DNA of 64,000 nucleotides from the NCBI GenBank assembly GCA_963822145.1, contig CAWGGG010000001.1, forward strand, positions 248,001 to 312,000. Reading direction: 5' to 3'. A program made the translations under genes and the position numbers. Origin of the DNA: UBA5072 sp963822145 (GTDB lineage Bacteria > Bacteroidota > Bacteroidia > Bacteroidales > UBA10428). Below, one piece after another: positions 25,086-33,970 of this stretch. The notes beneath the pieces are model-generated. The model was not told where the DNA came from. It saw only the letters and a list, made by a program, of their open reading frames with translations, and searched no databases. How positions within the stretch are numbered: position 1 is the first letter of the stretch; each line of letters begins with the position of its first letter.

Positions 25086-25949
25086 TTAACTCTTCTTTCC
25101 TAAAGCCTTCTCATTTAACCTGACGGTAAGCTCCCGGGCTATCTTTTTGTAGTACCTGCGCTGCCTGTAGGCTCCAATCCAACGGATCCCGCTGATTGCA
25201 TTGGTAATAAAAATCTCCTCGGCATCATCAAGTGCCGCCGGGGTAAGGCTGCTCTGGTCGTTGATCCTGTACCCCGCCTCACCGGCAAGTCCAATTATAA
25301 TACGCCTCATGATGCCTGGAATACAGCCCTGGCTAACCGCAGGGGTGAAAATTGAATTCCCGCTTACCAGAAACAGGTTGGAATCAATGGTCTCCACCAA
25401 TCGCCCTCCGTCATTTAGCAGGACATATGTGTCTATTTCCTTCCTGCGCCCTTCCATACCTGCCAGGAGATACAACAAGCCATGGGCGCTGCGGAGGTGC
25501 GAAACCGGACCGTAAGACTTGGTGAAACCGCTGCAGATTTCCAGGCTAAGGCCCTTTTCATTTAATACATAATGATCTGTATCCAATCTCTGACTTTCCA
25601 GTAAAAATGAAATCCTGTTCCCGTCAGGAAGGAATCCCTCATCAGTATCGCGAAAAACCGTAAGTCGTACCCAGGCACCTCCAAAAATCCTGTTCTTATT
25701 GAGGAGTTGCCCGATCAGCTGGGTGATGTAAGTTTCTGACAACAGGGCAGGTATATCCATTGACAGAAAATGCATGTTTTCATAGAGCCTTTCCAGGTGA
25801 ATACCAAGAAACTGAGGTTCCGTACCGTATGCATGCAGATTTTCATGCAGAGCATCCCCATACCTGAATCCCCTGTTTTGGACCACCAGGGCAGGTAATG
25901 CTGCATTCATGAATTCCCCGTTGATGCATATGTAAGCCTTTCCCGTCAT
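25086..25949 (-). CDS. Class IV aminotransferase/ADC lyase-family protein lacking the PLP lysine
   Basis: A 287-residue protein with the fold-IV layout: RGFRYGDALHENL near 26-38 (usual RGxxxGDG/AxFE), HLERL with R54, VETIDSNLFLV with E186, and GCIPGIMRR near 208-216. The lysine that forms the internal aldimine should lie in the [IL]K[ST]xxxLxYVLA segment. Here that segment is HLRSAHGLLYLLA, and R153 (codon CGC, plus-strand 25491-25493) occupies the lysine position. Other PLP-pocket residues remain. Family members are branched-chain aminotransferases, D-amino-acid transaminases and aminodeoxychorismate lyases. Without the lysine, normal transamination is unlikely, so the protein may be repurposed or decaying. 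It lies upstream of yqgE (convergent) and downstream of the rhomboid gene. Confidence 0.85.
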   Translation of the reverse strand: MTGKAYICINGEFMNAALPALVVQNRGFRYGDALHENLHAYGTEPQFLGIHLERLYENMHFLSMDIPALLSETYITQLIGQLLNKNRIFGGAWVRLTVFRDTDEGFLPDGNRISFLLESQRLDTDHYVLNEKGLSLEICSGFTKSYGPVSHLRSAHGLLYLLAGMEGRRKEIDTYVLLNDGGRLVETIDSNLFLVSGNSIFTPAVSQGCIPGIMRRIIIGLAGEAGYRINDQSSLTPAALDDAEEIFITNAISGIRWIGAYRQRRYYKKIARELTVRLNEKALGKKS

Positions 25950-25968
25950 GAAAAATATTTACCGATAC

Positions 25969-26595
25969 TTAAAAGGAGACATTGAACAACTGTGTTATAA
26001 AGTAATGAATCAGCCTGAAATCGATCAGTAAGGGGAAAAGAAAACCGAACAGGGCGCCAGTCAGGTGTGCATCATGATTAATGTTGTCAGCATCCCGCTT
26101 ACTCATGTAATGGGAGTACCCCAGGTACAATACACCCATAATAATGCCCGGAATGGGTAAAATGCCATAGAAATATATCTTTTCCCACGGATTGAAGAAA
26201 ATAAAAAAGAATGTTACTGCTGAGACTGCCCCGGAAGCACCCACTGCATTATACCACACATCATCCTTATGACGGAATAGGCTTACCAGAGACGCTGCAA
26301 CAATGGCCGTGCAATAGAAGAGCAGGTAAACCATACGGTACCAAAGCTGCAGACCGGGTCCGAGTATGGACCTGAGATAGTTTTCCACGTAAGGCCCAAA
26401 GAAATACAAAACCAGCATATTGACAATCAGATGCATCCAGCCAGCATGCAGAAAGCCATGCGTCAGCAGCCTGTAAAACTGCCTGCGGTGATATACCTGG
26501 TAGGCATTAAACTGAAGCCGTAAAAACAGGTCGCGGTTGCTAAAGGCAGGTATTGAGATCAATACTGTAAAGGCGATGAGGATATAAGTCATCAT
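25969..26595 (-). CDS. Rhomboid-family intramembrane serine protease
   Basis: A 208-residue protein with about six membrane helices. The first-loop pattern YRLLTHGFLHAGWMHLIVNM is typical of rhomboids. The catalytic serine is S121 in GASGAVS, and the catalytic histidine is probably H178 in HDAHLTGALFG. Rhomboids cleave transmembrane proteins within the bilayer. The gene lies 17 bp after holA on the same strand. The C-terminal region ends shortly after the last helix, so no cytoplasmic accessory domain is present. Confidence 0.93.
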   Translation of the reverse strand: MMTYILIAFTVLISIPAFSNRDLFLRLQFNAYQVYHRRQFYRLLTHGFLHAGWMHLIVNMLVLYFFGPYVENYLRSILGPGLQLWYRMVYLLFYCTAIVAASLVSLFRHKDDVWYNAVGASGAVSAVTFFFIFFNPWEKIYFYGILPIPGIIMGVLYLGYSHYMSKRDADNINHDAHLTGALFGFLFPLLIDFRLIHYFITQLFNVSF

Positions 26596-26612
26596 AATCG
26601 TATCTAATAAAA

Positions 26613-27608
26613 CTAATGCAGAATTTTATAAACCAATTCTTTCAGCAAATCACCTTCTGAAGCCAAAGAGATCCCTTTTGCTTTTAAGTCGTATTCACGC
26701 AGCCACGATATGATTTGCCTTGTTTTTTCCATAGGAAAACGCTGAGCTGCCTGCTGGTATTCGGCAACATAATAGGGATTGATGCCCAGCTCACGGGCGG
26801 CATGGTCCCTGCTTTTATCCGGCAGGGCATGATACAGCAGAATCTTGCTGAAATAATAGAACAAGGATGAAATCGTCAGGATAAAAGGATTATTCCTGGG
26901 ATTGTCACTGAAGTAACGGATGATGCGGTTGGCCCGAACCACATCATGGGCTACTAGCGCACGGTTGAGTTCAAAATTATTATAATCCTTGCTGATGCCG
27001 ATATTCTTTTCAATCAGGACAGGCGTAATCTGTCGCGTTCCCGGTGGTAACACAAGGATTAGCTTTTCCAGTTCATTGGCAATCTTTCCCAGATCGTTGC
27101 CCAGAAAATCAACAAGGAGCGATGCAGCTTTCTGTTCCATCTGATATCCCCGCGATGTCAGAAAGCTGCTGATCCAGCCCGGGATTTTATCTTCACGCAA
27201 CTTTTCGGATTCAAACAAAACACTTTTATCGCCCAGCATCCTGGCCAGTTTGGTACGCTTGTCGATTTTCTTGTATTTATAGGCGAATACCAGGATGGTG
27301 GAGTCCATGGAGGCGTCGAGATAACTCTCCAAACCCTCGAGGCTGCGGAGATGTTGAGCTTCCTTCACAATGATCAGCTGTTTGTCAGCCATCATGGGAA
27401 ACCTTCTCGCTGAGGTGATAATGTTTCCAATATCAGTATCCCTTCCATACAGGATCCATTGGTTGAATCCCTTGTCAGCCTCACTGAGTGCATTTTCAGC
27501 CAGGTAATCCGTAATAAGGTCGATGAAATAGGGTTCCTCCCCCATCAGAAAGTATATTGGCTTAAACTTGCGTGCTTTGAGGTCGGCTATGATGCTTTCA
27601 AAAGTCAT
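26613..27608 (-). CDS. holA: DNA polymerase III subunit delta
   Basis: A 331-residue clamp-loader subunit. The N-terminal segment KFKPIYFLMGEEPYFIDLITDYL is the typical delta Walker-like start without a functional ATPase site. ARRFPMMADKQLIIVKEAQ near 67-85 is a hallmark, as is the C-terminal helical collar with NPFILTISSLFYYFSKILLY. The delta subunit opens the beta sliding clamp. Divergently transcribed from the HsdR_N-like gene with a 56-bp gap. Confidence 0.93.
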   Translation of the reverse strand: MTFESIIADLKARKFKPIYFLMGEEPYFIDLITDYLAENALSEADKGFNQWILYGRDTDIGNIITSARRFPMMADKQLIIVKEAQHLRSLEGLESYLDASMDSTILVFAYKYKKIDKRTKLARMLGDKSVLFESEKLREDKIPGWISSFLTSRGYQMEQKAASLLVDFLGNDLGKIANELEKLILVLPPGTRQITPVLIEKNIGISKDYNNFELNRALVAHDVVRANRIIRYFSDNPRNNPFILTISSLFYYFSKILLYHALPDKSRDHAARELGINPYYVAEYQQAAQRFPMEKTRQIISWLREYDLKAKGISLASEGDLLKELVYKILH

Positions 27609-27664
27609 ATGAAGAATAGGATTATTTGCCCAATTACTTATATTTACTGTCGTAAACCCCTGCT

Positions 27665-28129
27665 ATGGAATCGCTAAATTTACCAACATATTTATTCAGA
27701 TTAAAGGAAGACAAAGGTAAAAAATACATTTTTGATGAGATCAGGAGAAGATTTGTACTGCTTACCCCCGAGGAATGGGTAAGGCAGCATGTGATACATT
27801 TCCTGGTAAACCTTAAAAGTTTTCCCCTGTCCCTTATTTCCATTGAAAAAGGATTCAGCCATAACCGCCGCAAGCAACGATTTGATCTGCTGGTGTATGA
27901 CCGGAAAGGAAGCCCTTTGATGCTGGTGGAATGTAAAGCACCGGCCGTGGAAATCAACCAGCATGTTTTTGACCAGGCAGGACGATATAACAACAAGTAC
28001 AGAGCCTCCTATTTAATGATCACCAACGGCATCAAACATTACTGCTGCCTGATCCATAAAACAAACCGGCAATTTCGGTTTTTACATGATATTCCTGATT
28101 ACGGTGAAATGAACCCGGACCGTGAGTAA
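27665..28129 (+). CDS. Orphan HsdR N-terminal-domain-like protein (PD-(D/E)XK nuclease fold)
   Basis: A 154-residue protein resembling the type I restriction enzyme R-subunit N-terminal domain. TPEEWVRQHVIHFLV and RKQRFDLLVYDRKGSPLMLVECKAP contain the PD-(D/E)XK signature: D74 in RFDLLV and E89-C-K91 in VECK. No helicase domain, HsdM or HsdS gene is present nearby. Such solo proteins occur next to holA in Bacteroidota; their substrate is unknown. The core residues suggest DNA-cleaving or at least DNA-binding capacity. Confidence 0.85.
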   Translation: MESLNLPTYLFRLKEDKGKKYIFDEIRRRFVLLTPEEWVRQHVIHFLVNLKSFPLSLISIEKGFSHNRRKQRFDLLVYDRKGSPLMLVECKAPAVEINQHVFDQAGRYNNKYRASYLMITNGIKHYCCLIHKTNRQFRFLHDIPDYGEMNPDRE

Positions 28130-28154
28130 TGCTGTAAAACCCTGGATACATTAG

Positions 28155-28712
28155 TTAATCTGCCTTTTGGTCTCCCGGATTGATCAACTGAAGCATGTAC
28201 TCTTCTATGTATCCCCCCGGTCGTTTTATCCAGTCGGCTTTTTTGCCGGAGATTTTGAATCCGAACTTTTTGAAAAGCCTTAAACTCTGCTCGTTCCCCA
28301 GGGTAATATTGCAATATAACTGGTGCAGATGCAAGGTATTGAAGCTGTAGTCGATAAATTTTTCAAGAGCAGCGCTTGCATACCCTTTTTTTCTGTCGGA
28401 TTTTTCGCCAATCAGGATCCCAACGCCCGCCCGGTTATGGTAGGGATCAAAATCAAACAGGTCGATGGCGCCTACCGTATGTATTTGTTTTGTTCCGTTT
28501 TCACGGATATCAATCATCAGCCGGAGTTGTTTTACCTGGTAAATATCAAGATGGGCAGTTTCAATATATTTTTCAAGGATGTATTTTGAGAAGGGGGTGT
28601 AGGTATTGCTGATATGCCAGATTTCCGTATCATTCTCCCAACGGTATAGGACATCAAGATCCGAAGGTTCCGGCGCGCGTAAAACAATATCATATCCGGC
28701 CTGCCTGATCAT
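28155..28712 (-). CDS. GNAT family N-acetyltransferase (RimJ/SpeG-like)
   Basis: A 185-residue acetyltransferase: LRAPEPSDLDVLYRWEND at the N-terminus, HTVGAIDLFDFDPYHNRAGVGILI in the core strand, KKGYASAALEKFIDYSF for the acetyl-CoA P-loop region, and NEQSLRLFKKFGFK near the C-terminus. The pattern is close to ribosomal-protein or spermidine N-acetyltransferases, so an amine group on a small molecule or protein is the expected target. It starts 4 bp downstream of the last PorE-like gene on the same strand and may be cotranscribed. Confidence 0.9.
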   Translation of the reverse strand: MIRQAGYDIVLRAPEPSDLDVLYRWENDTEIWHISNTYTPFSKYILEKYIETAHLDIYQVKQLRLMIDIRENGTKQIHTVGAIDLFDFDPYHNRAGVGILIGEKSDRKKGYASAALEKFIDYSFNTLHLHQLYCNITLGNEQSLRLFKKFGFKISGKKADWIKRPGGYIEEYMLQLINPGDQKAD

Positions 28713-28716
28713 CTTC

Positions 28717-30009
28717 TCAAGGTGCAGGTTTGTTGGATATGAGGGTCACACGGAAGATATCCTCGGCTGTTCCCTGGGCTGAATTAATCCTGGAATAGTA
28801 TCCTGTAGCGCCATCGTTCAGGGGGACAAAGCCCAGGTTATCGGTGGTATTATTTATCGGGGATCCGACATTCTGAGGGTCCCTCCAGCTCTTTCCATCA
28901 AATACCGAGTAGAAGATATCGAATCCCCCCATACCGTCATGCCCCTTTGAACTGAAAAACAGGGTATTGCTGTCATTTGCCAGGCAGGGACTCTCATCAT
29001 CGAAAGGTGTGTTAATCATTTTACCGGCATTCCTCGCTTTTCCCCAATGTCCGTTTTCGTCTTTACGGGAGAAATAGATATCCAGTCCACCAGAACCGCC
29101 CTTACGGGAACTCGTAAACCATAGTATTTCTTTGTCGGGAGAAATACTGCACCAGGTTTCCTGGGCAGTGGTATTAATATTACTGTTAAGAAGCTCTGCT
29201 TTAGTCCAGGACGATGCATTGCGGTAACATACATAAAGATCACTGTTTTCCAGATCCTTTTTTACAAGGTATAGTTCATTTCCGTCGCCAGAAAGACAAA
29301 CCGTGTAGAACTCCCCGTCGGAACCCACTACTGGATTAAGGTTTACCGGTTGGCTCCAGGAGCTATCCTGCCGGGTGGCGTAAAAGATGGCATCGTAAAA
29401 CTTCAGCCTTCTGACAAAGGCTATCGCTTGACCATCGGCTGAAACCACAGGATAGATCTCCGAGGCTGTTGTATTGATGTTGGTATCCAATGCCAGCTCT
29501 TCAAAGACCACGGGACTGTCAAGTATTATTTTGGCCCTCTCGCACGATTTGATTTCATTCTCAACAATGTTCACATTGTAGTTGCCGTAATAAAAAGGAG
29601 AATTGATAAAAGTGTTGTAAGCGATCAGGGCATCATCCAGTCTGTTCGAAGCCCGGTATGCATTCCCCAGGTAAAACCAGGCATGCAACGGTGCATTCTT
29701 TTCTTCAAAATCCTTATCGCGGTATTTTTTCTTGGCCACGGTTTGTATAACGGCTTTCTCAAAAAAGGGTACGGCAAGTGATTCTTCACCGGGAAGGTTC
29801 AGGTAACACTCTCCGACCTTAAAATTATAATGGGCATTATCCGGATGATACTCAACAACTCTTTTGAAGTAATAGGCTGCTTCTTTATATTCCGCCCGGT
29901 TAAGAAAAAACGTCCCCTCATCAAAAAATTCTTTGATTTCCTCACGGGTTTGTCCACGGGCAAAACTTAAAAAAACCATAAACAGCATGGAAAACAAAAG
30001 AGTTCGCAT
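28717..30009 (-). CDS. PorE-like TPR + PD40 propeller protein without OmpA domain
   Basis: A 430-residue secreted protein with signal peptide MRTLLFSMLFMVFLSFARG. TPR-like helices occupy residues about 20-155 (EYKEAAYYFKRVVEYHPDNAHYNFKVGECYLN). PD40/WD40-like blades follow, including KEILWFTSSRKGGSGGLDIY and NTLFFSSKGHDGMGGFDIFYS. It ends after the propeller, with no peptidoglycan-binding domain. It is the fourth and simplest member of a tandem paralogue set on the minus strand, 10 bp after the OmpA-containing neighbour. The propeller probably mediates protein-protein contacts in the periplasm. Confidence 0.85.
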   Translation of the reverse strand: MRTLLFSMLFMVFLSFARGQTREEIKEFFDEGTFFLNRAEYKEAAYYFKRVVEYHPDNAHYNFKVGECYLNLPGEESLAVPFFEKAVIQTVAKKKYRDKDFEEKNAPLHAWFYLGNAYRASNRLDDALIAYNTFINSPFYYGNYNVNIVENEIKSCERAKIILDSPVVFEELALDTNINTTASEIYPVVSADGQAIAFVRRLKFYDAIFYATRQDSSWSQPVNLNPVVGSDGEFYTVCLSGDGNELYLVKKDLENSDLYVCYRNASSWTKAELLNSNINTTAQETWCSISPDKEILWFTSSRKGGSGGLDIYFSRKDENGHWGKARNAGKMINTPFDDESPCLANDSNTLFFSSKGHDGMGGFDIFYSVFDGKSWRDPQNVGSPINNTTDNLGFVPLNDGATGYYSRINSAQGTAEDIFRVTLISNKPAP

Positions 30010-30019
30010 AACTATTTGA

Positions 30020-31879
30020 TTACCTGAATTTAAGATGGTCGGGGATGGGCGGCATTGTGATGATAATCAGATTATCCCCGCTTATGATCTCATATTCAAC
30101 ACGCCTGTTTAACCTGCGTCCGTCGGGATTGTCAGATCCGTCGGGATTTGAATTAATAGCAGCAAAGTTCTTCTCACCAAGTCCAATTACCTCCAGCCTG
30201 TTATCTGCTATTCCCTTATCGGTAAGATATTGCATTACAGCAGCGGCACGCTTTTCAGATAATTTGACGTTGTATTCCGCAGGACCTCTGGCATCTGCAT
30301 GTCCAATCAGTTTCACGCTTACTGATGGATAATCCGCCAGCAGCTGATATACCTTATCGAGTTGTTTCCTGCCGTCATCGGTGAGCTGAAAATTATCAAA
30401 ACTAAAATAAACCGGGGCCAATTGTATCTCCCGGGGTACAGGCAAAACCTTTGCCTCACTTGCGGGCTGCACCACAGGTACTGGCTGTTCCACGGGTACC
30501 ACTGCCACAACCTCCTCAGGCTTGGCTTCTACGGGTGCAGGAATCACACGCACTGCCTTTTCGCTGAAAAAAGCTGCCAGGAGATCGGGCAAAGGAAGAT
30601 CCTCATCCGACTGCACCGCGTAAATATCCTCCTTGCCTAATCCTCCCTCCCGGATCATGGATAGGTAACCCACGCGTGCATTATTCCAGGGATAAAAGAA
30701 CAGGTCATCGTCGGTGGTATTAACCGGAGAGAGGACATTCTCGGGCTTGGACCATTGTCCGGATGGACCGAGTCGGGAAACAAAAATATCATAGCCTCCC
30801 ATATTCTCATGACCCTGTGAACTAAAATACAGCAGGCTGTCGTTATCCGTAATGAAGGGAGTATCTTCATTTAATGCCGTATTAATGCCCGGGCCCAAAT
30901 TTACCGGTAAACCCCACTGCCCGTTGCTCTGGAGGCTGGATTTATAAATATCCATATTTCCAATGCCGTCTTTCCTGTTGCTGGTGAAATAGAGGGTCTT
31001 CCCGTCATGCGAAATGGATGCGTGTGATTCCCAATACTTGGTATTAATGCTCTGACCTTCAACCGGCATAGATTTGGACCATTTGTTATTATCGAAACTG
31101 CTGATATAAATATCACTGTTAAAAGCATCCTCCCTGGTCAGAAACATCCGGGTGCCATCGTAGGAAACTGAGGACACAAACTGATCACCATCTGATTGCA
31201 GCTGCGGGGTTATGTTTACCGGTGCAGACCAGCCTGCGGGAGTGTAACTGGAAAAATAAACCGCATCGTAGAAGGGCAGTTCATTCATATAGAGCAGGGT
31301 TTTCCCGTCGCCCGAAATAACTGCTCTATAATTGGAGGAGTTTCCGTTTACCGAATCACCGAGGTTAGTCATCCTCATCTTCCGGGGATTCTTCATGAAC
31401 TGAAGTGCTGTATTGCAGGCTGCTATCTGCTGGTCAGCGAACTTGATTTCCTCAGATGATCCTGCTATCTCTTTATACTTGTTGTAGTAATTAATCGCCT
31501 GATCCAGCATGTTGTTAATCCGGTAGGCATTTCCGAGGTATAAATAAACATCTGCAGGAGCCGCTTTCTGGTTGAACGAGCTTTCCTTATATTTGGGTGA
31601 AATCCCCTTGGCCGCTTCAAGCAGAAAATCGATGGATTTATCTTTCTGTCCGGGTATATTCAGGTAACAAACCCCTATCCTGTAGTTGATATTGGCATTA
31701 TCCTTATAACCATTGTTGTACAGCTCTGTATAATCATAAAGGGCATCGACATATTCTTCCTCGGCAAAGAAATATTCAGCATCCAGAAAATACTCTTTCA
31801 GTTCAGCCTGGTCTTTTTCCTGTGCCACTAAAGGCATTTGCAGCAGTAAAATCAAAGCAAAAAACACGGCCGTTCTCAT
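30020..31879 (-). CDS. PorE-like TPR + PD40 propeller + OmpA C-terminal domain protein
   Basis: The ATG at 31879 gives a clear signal peptide (MRTAVFFALILLLQMPLVAQ) and 619 residues; the frame extends to a TTG at 31903, but that lies in the putative -7 element. TPR region about 20-160, PD40 blades (KTLYFTSNRKDGIGNMDIYKS, SLLYFSSQGHENMGGYDIFVS) about 170-430, a Pro/Val/Glu-rich linker about 440-475, then an OmpA-like domain: YFSFDNFQLT, GHADARGPAEYN and LSEKRAAAVMQYL, with the Asp and Arg that bind diaminopimelate. It likely anchors a periplasmic complex to peptidoglycan. No lipobox cysteine is visible. Confidence 0.88.
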   Translation of the reverse strand: MRTAVFFALILLLQMPLVAQEKDQAELKEYFLDAEYFFAEEEYVDALYDYTELYNNGYKDNANINYRIGVCYLNIPGQKDKSIDFLLEAAKGISPKYKESSFNQKAAPADVYLYLGNAYRINNMLDQAINYYNKYKEIAGSSEEIKFADQQIAACNTALQFMKNPRKMRMTNLGDSVNGNSSNYRAVISGDGKTLLYMNELPFYDAVYFSSYTPAGWSAPVNITPQLQSDGDQFVSSVSYDGTRMFLTREDAFNSDIYISSFDNNKWSKSMPVEGQSINTKYWESHASISHDGKTLYFTSNRKDGIGNMDIYKSSLQSNGQWGLPVNLGPGINTALNEDTPFITDNDSLLYFSSQGHENMGGYDIFVSRLGPSGQWSKPENVLSPVNTTDDDLFFYPWNNARVGYLSMIREGGLGKEDIYAVQSDEDLPLPDLLAAFFSEKAVRVIPAPVEAKPEEVVAVVPVEQPVPVVQPASEAKVLPVPREIQLAPVYFSFDNFQLTDDGRKQLDKVYQLLADYPSVSVKLIGHADARGPAEYNVKLSEKRAAAVMQYLTDKGIADNRLEVIGLGEKNFAAINSNPDGSDNPDGRRLNRRVEYEIISGDNLIIITMPPIPDHLKFR

Positions 31880-31900
31880 GTGGTGAGGTTTTAAGTATAG

Positions 31901-31908
31901 CAAATTTA
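31901..31908 (-). promoter_or_regulatory. Putative -7 element (TAAATTTG) before a PorE-like gene
   Basis: On the minus strand TAAATTTG ends 21 bp before the ATG at 31879; it includes the TTG alternative start at 31903. It suggests an internal promoter within the four-gene cluster, in the 96-bp gap after the 664-residue paralogue. Confidence 0.4.
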
Positions 31909-31975
31909 ATAATTTAACTACTGGAATGCTAAAAATAACCGACCTAAATAGAAACTTGCCCGGGATACCGTTTTC

Positions 31976-33970
31976 CTAGTGAACTAAAAGATCTTCAGGC
32001 ACATCGTTGTATCTGATGGTTATCACCGCCGCTGGTGTTTTGGTAATTACCAGTTCCACGCGTCTGTTATAACTTCTGCCCAGGGGATTATCAGTGCCAT
32101 CCGTATTTGTGTTCAAAGCCACAGGTGCATTCTCACCATAAGCATTTACGGAAATAGCCCCGGTATGGACATTACTGTTCCTTAAATACTCCTCCACAGC
32201 CCTGGCCCTCGCCAGAGAAAGCTTCATGTTATAACCATCATTACCCCTGGAGTCGGCATATCCGTTTATCCGGATGTCCAAATCCGGGTATCGGGATATT
32301 ATCTGAATGACTTCATCCAGATACTCCTGGTATTTCTCATCAAGTGAACTTTGGTCAAAATCAAAACGAATGTCGCGAATTTCAAGGGTATCCAAAGCCT
32401 TCCTGCCGGGTACCGTAATGTCGGTTTGTACCAGCAAAGCATCCTGCGGGAAATATTCCGGGATAAAAAGTTCCTTGCTCAACAGGGAGCCTGCTTCACT
32501 GCTAAAATCCAGGGTATATTCCCCCCACGGGAGCTTTTGCCTGAAAGTTCCGTCATGCTGCAAAGGCTTCCTGGATAGTGTGTCATTCAATTGTTTGTCA
32601 ATAAAGGCAACGGAAATCAAGCCCGGATCAAAACCCGTTTCGGCTTTCAGGTTAACTTTGCCAAATATGGTAAACCTTGCCGGGTGTCCATAGGATGTGA
32701 TTTCGAACCGGACAATGTCCAGGTCAGCACCGAATGACGACGGGCGCGCCTGATAGGCTGTTTTACCTGTCCCCAGCGGGAAAAAGTAGAGATCATCATC
32801 TGCAGTATTAAGGGGATAGCCGAGGTTCACCGGTGGAAGCCACTGTCCGTTCTGATCCAGGGAAGATCTGAAAATGTCATAACCTCCCATATTATAATGT
32901 CCCTGCGAACTAAAAAACAGCGTGCGCGCATCAGATGACACAAAGGGTGATTCTTCATTATAAGGGGTATTGATCAAAGGGCCCAGGTTCTTCGGAGATC
33001 CCCATCTTCCATCAGGCAGAAGTGATGAACAGTAGAGATCAAGACCGCCATAACCGCCCTTACGGTCACTGGTAAAGTAAAGGCATTTCCCATCCGGTGA
33101 CAAAGTGGCATGGGATTCATTAAATATGGAGTTGACTGGTTCTCCGAGCCTCAACATATCGCTCCATTTTCCGTCACTGAAGACAGCTGTATAGATTTCA
33201 CCGCTGCGATAAGGATCGTAGGTGGTCAGAAACAATCTGTTTCCGTCAGCCGAAATACCGGTTATATAATGATCTCCATCAGATTTGATCTCTGGTGTCA
33301 GATTTTCAGGAAGCTGCCAGGCAGTGTCGGTCTTAGCGGCATGCATCACAGCATCATAGAATTTAAGCTGGTTCATGTAGTATAACGTCTTTTCATCGGC
33401 AGTTACCACAGGTCTGAAATTAGAGGCCACCGAGTTGATACTTTCCGGTAAGGTATCCGTCTCAAAGATTGCCGGGGAGGCCATAAGTACAAGTGCATTC
33501 TCACACCGTGCAATATGGTATTCGGCAAGGGTCCTGTTCACCTGATCCTCTTCATCAATAGCATTCAGATAGTTTCTGAAACAGGCAACGGCATTGTCAA
33601 AATCATGGTTTAACCTGTAGGCAATTCCCAGATACAGTAATGATTTAACAGGAGCATTTTCCTGCGACAGGGAGCTATCTGAATAATCACCGGAAATCTT
33701 TTGCACGGCATCCTTTAAATAGGGAATTGCCTTAGTCTTCTGCCCCTGAATATTCAGGTAGCATTCGCCGATCTTATAACTGATGTTGGCAGTGCCCAGA
33801 CCCCTTTCCTGCAATGTAAGCAGAACCGGAAGGGCTTCGCTGTAATCACCTGCAAAAATATATTCAAGGACTTCGGCATAGAGGTCGGCCGAACTGGGGA
33901 CGATTTTCTGTCCTGAGCCCTGAAAGGACGCTGTAAGCAACAGAAAAATTACAGCTATCTGTTTATTCAT
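31976..33970 (-). CDS. PorE-like TPR + PD40 propeller + carboxypeptidase-regulatory-like + OmpA domain protein
   Basis: A 664-residue protein with signal peptide MNKQIAVIFLLLTASFQGSG. TPR-like helices about 25-165; PD40 blades about 180-420 (KCLYFTSDRKGGYGGLDLY, RTLFFSSQGHYNMGGYDIF); a small beta domain about 430-520 (FGKVNLKAETGFDPG, GTFRQKLPWGEYTLDFS), similar to the carboxypeptidase regulatory domain of PorE; then OmpA-like (IRFDFDQSSLDE, GYADSRGNDGYN, LSLARARAVEEYL). The domain order equals that of P. gingivalis PorE, a type IX secretion component, but the protein lacks a lipobox and is not thereby shown to be PorE. Its ATG overlaps the upstream stop by 8 bp. Confidence 0.88.
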   Translation of the reverse strand: MNKQIAVIFLLLTASFQGSGQKIVPSSADLYAEVLEYIFAGDYSEALPVLLTLQERGLGTANISYKIGECYLNIQGQKTKAIPYLKDAVQKISGDYSDSSLSQENAPVKSLLYLGIAYRLNHDFDNAVACFRNYLNAIDEEDQVNRTLAEYHIARCENALVLMASPAIFETDTLPESINSVASNFRPVVTADEKTLYYMNQLKFYDAVMHAAKTDTAWQLPENLTPEIKSDGDHYITGISADGNRLFLTTYDPYRSGEIYTAVFSDGKWSDMLRLGEPVNSIFNESHATLSPDGKCLYFTSDRKGGYGGLDLYCSSLLPDGRWGSPKNLGPLINTPYNEESPFVSSDARTLFFSSQGHYNMGGYDIFRSSLDQNGQWLPPVNLGYPLNTADDDLYFFPLGTGKTAYQARPSSFGADLDIVRFEITSYGHPARFTIFGKVNLKAETGFDPGLISVAFIDKQLNDTLSRKPLQHDGTFRQKLPWGEYTLDFSSEAGSLLSKELFIPEYFPQDALLVQTDITVPGRKALDTLEIRDIRFDFDQSSLDEKYQEYLDEVIQIISRYPDLDIRINGYADSRGNDGYNMKLSLARARAVEEYLRNSNVHTGAISVNAYGENAPVALNTNTDGTDNPLGRSYNRRVELVITKTPAAVITIRYNDVPEDLLVH

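Noticed and set aside
25086..25949. Sequencing error as explanation for the missing PLP lysine
   Set aside because: Arg is encoded by CGC, which needs at least two base changes from AAA or AAG; frame is intact around it.
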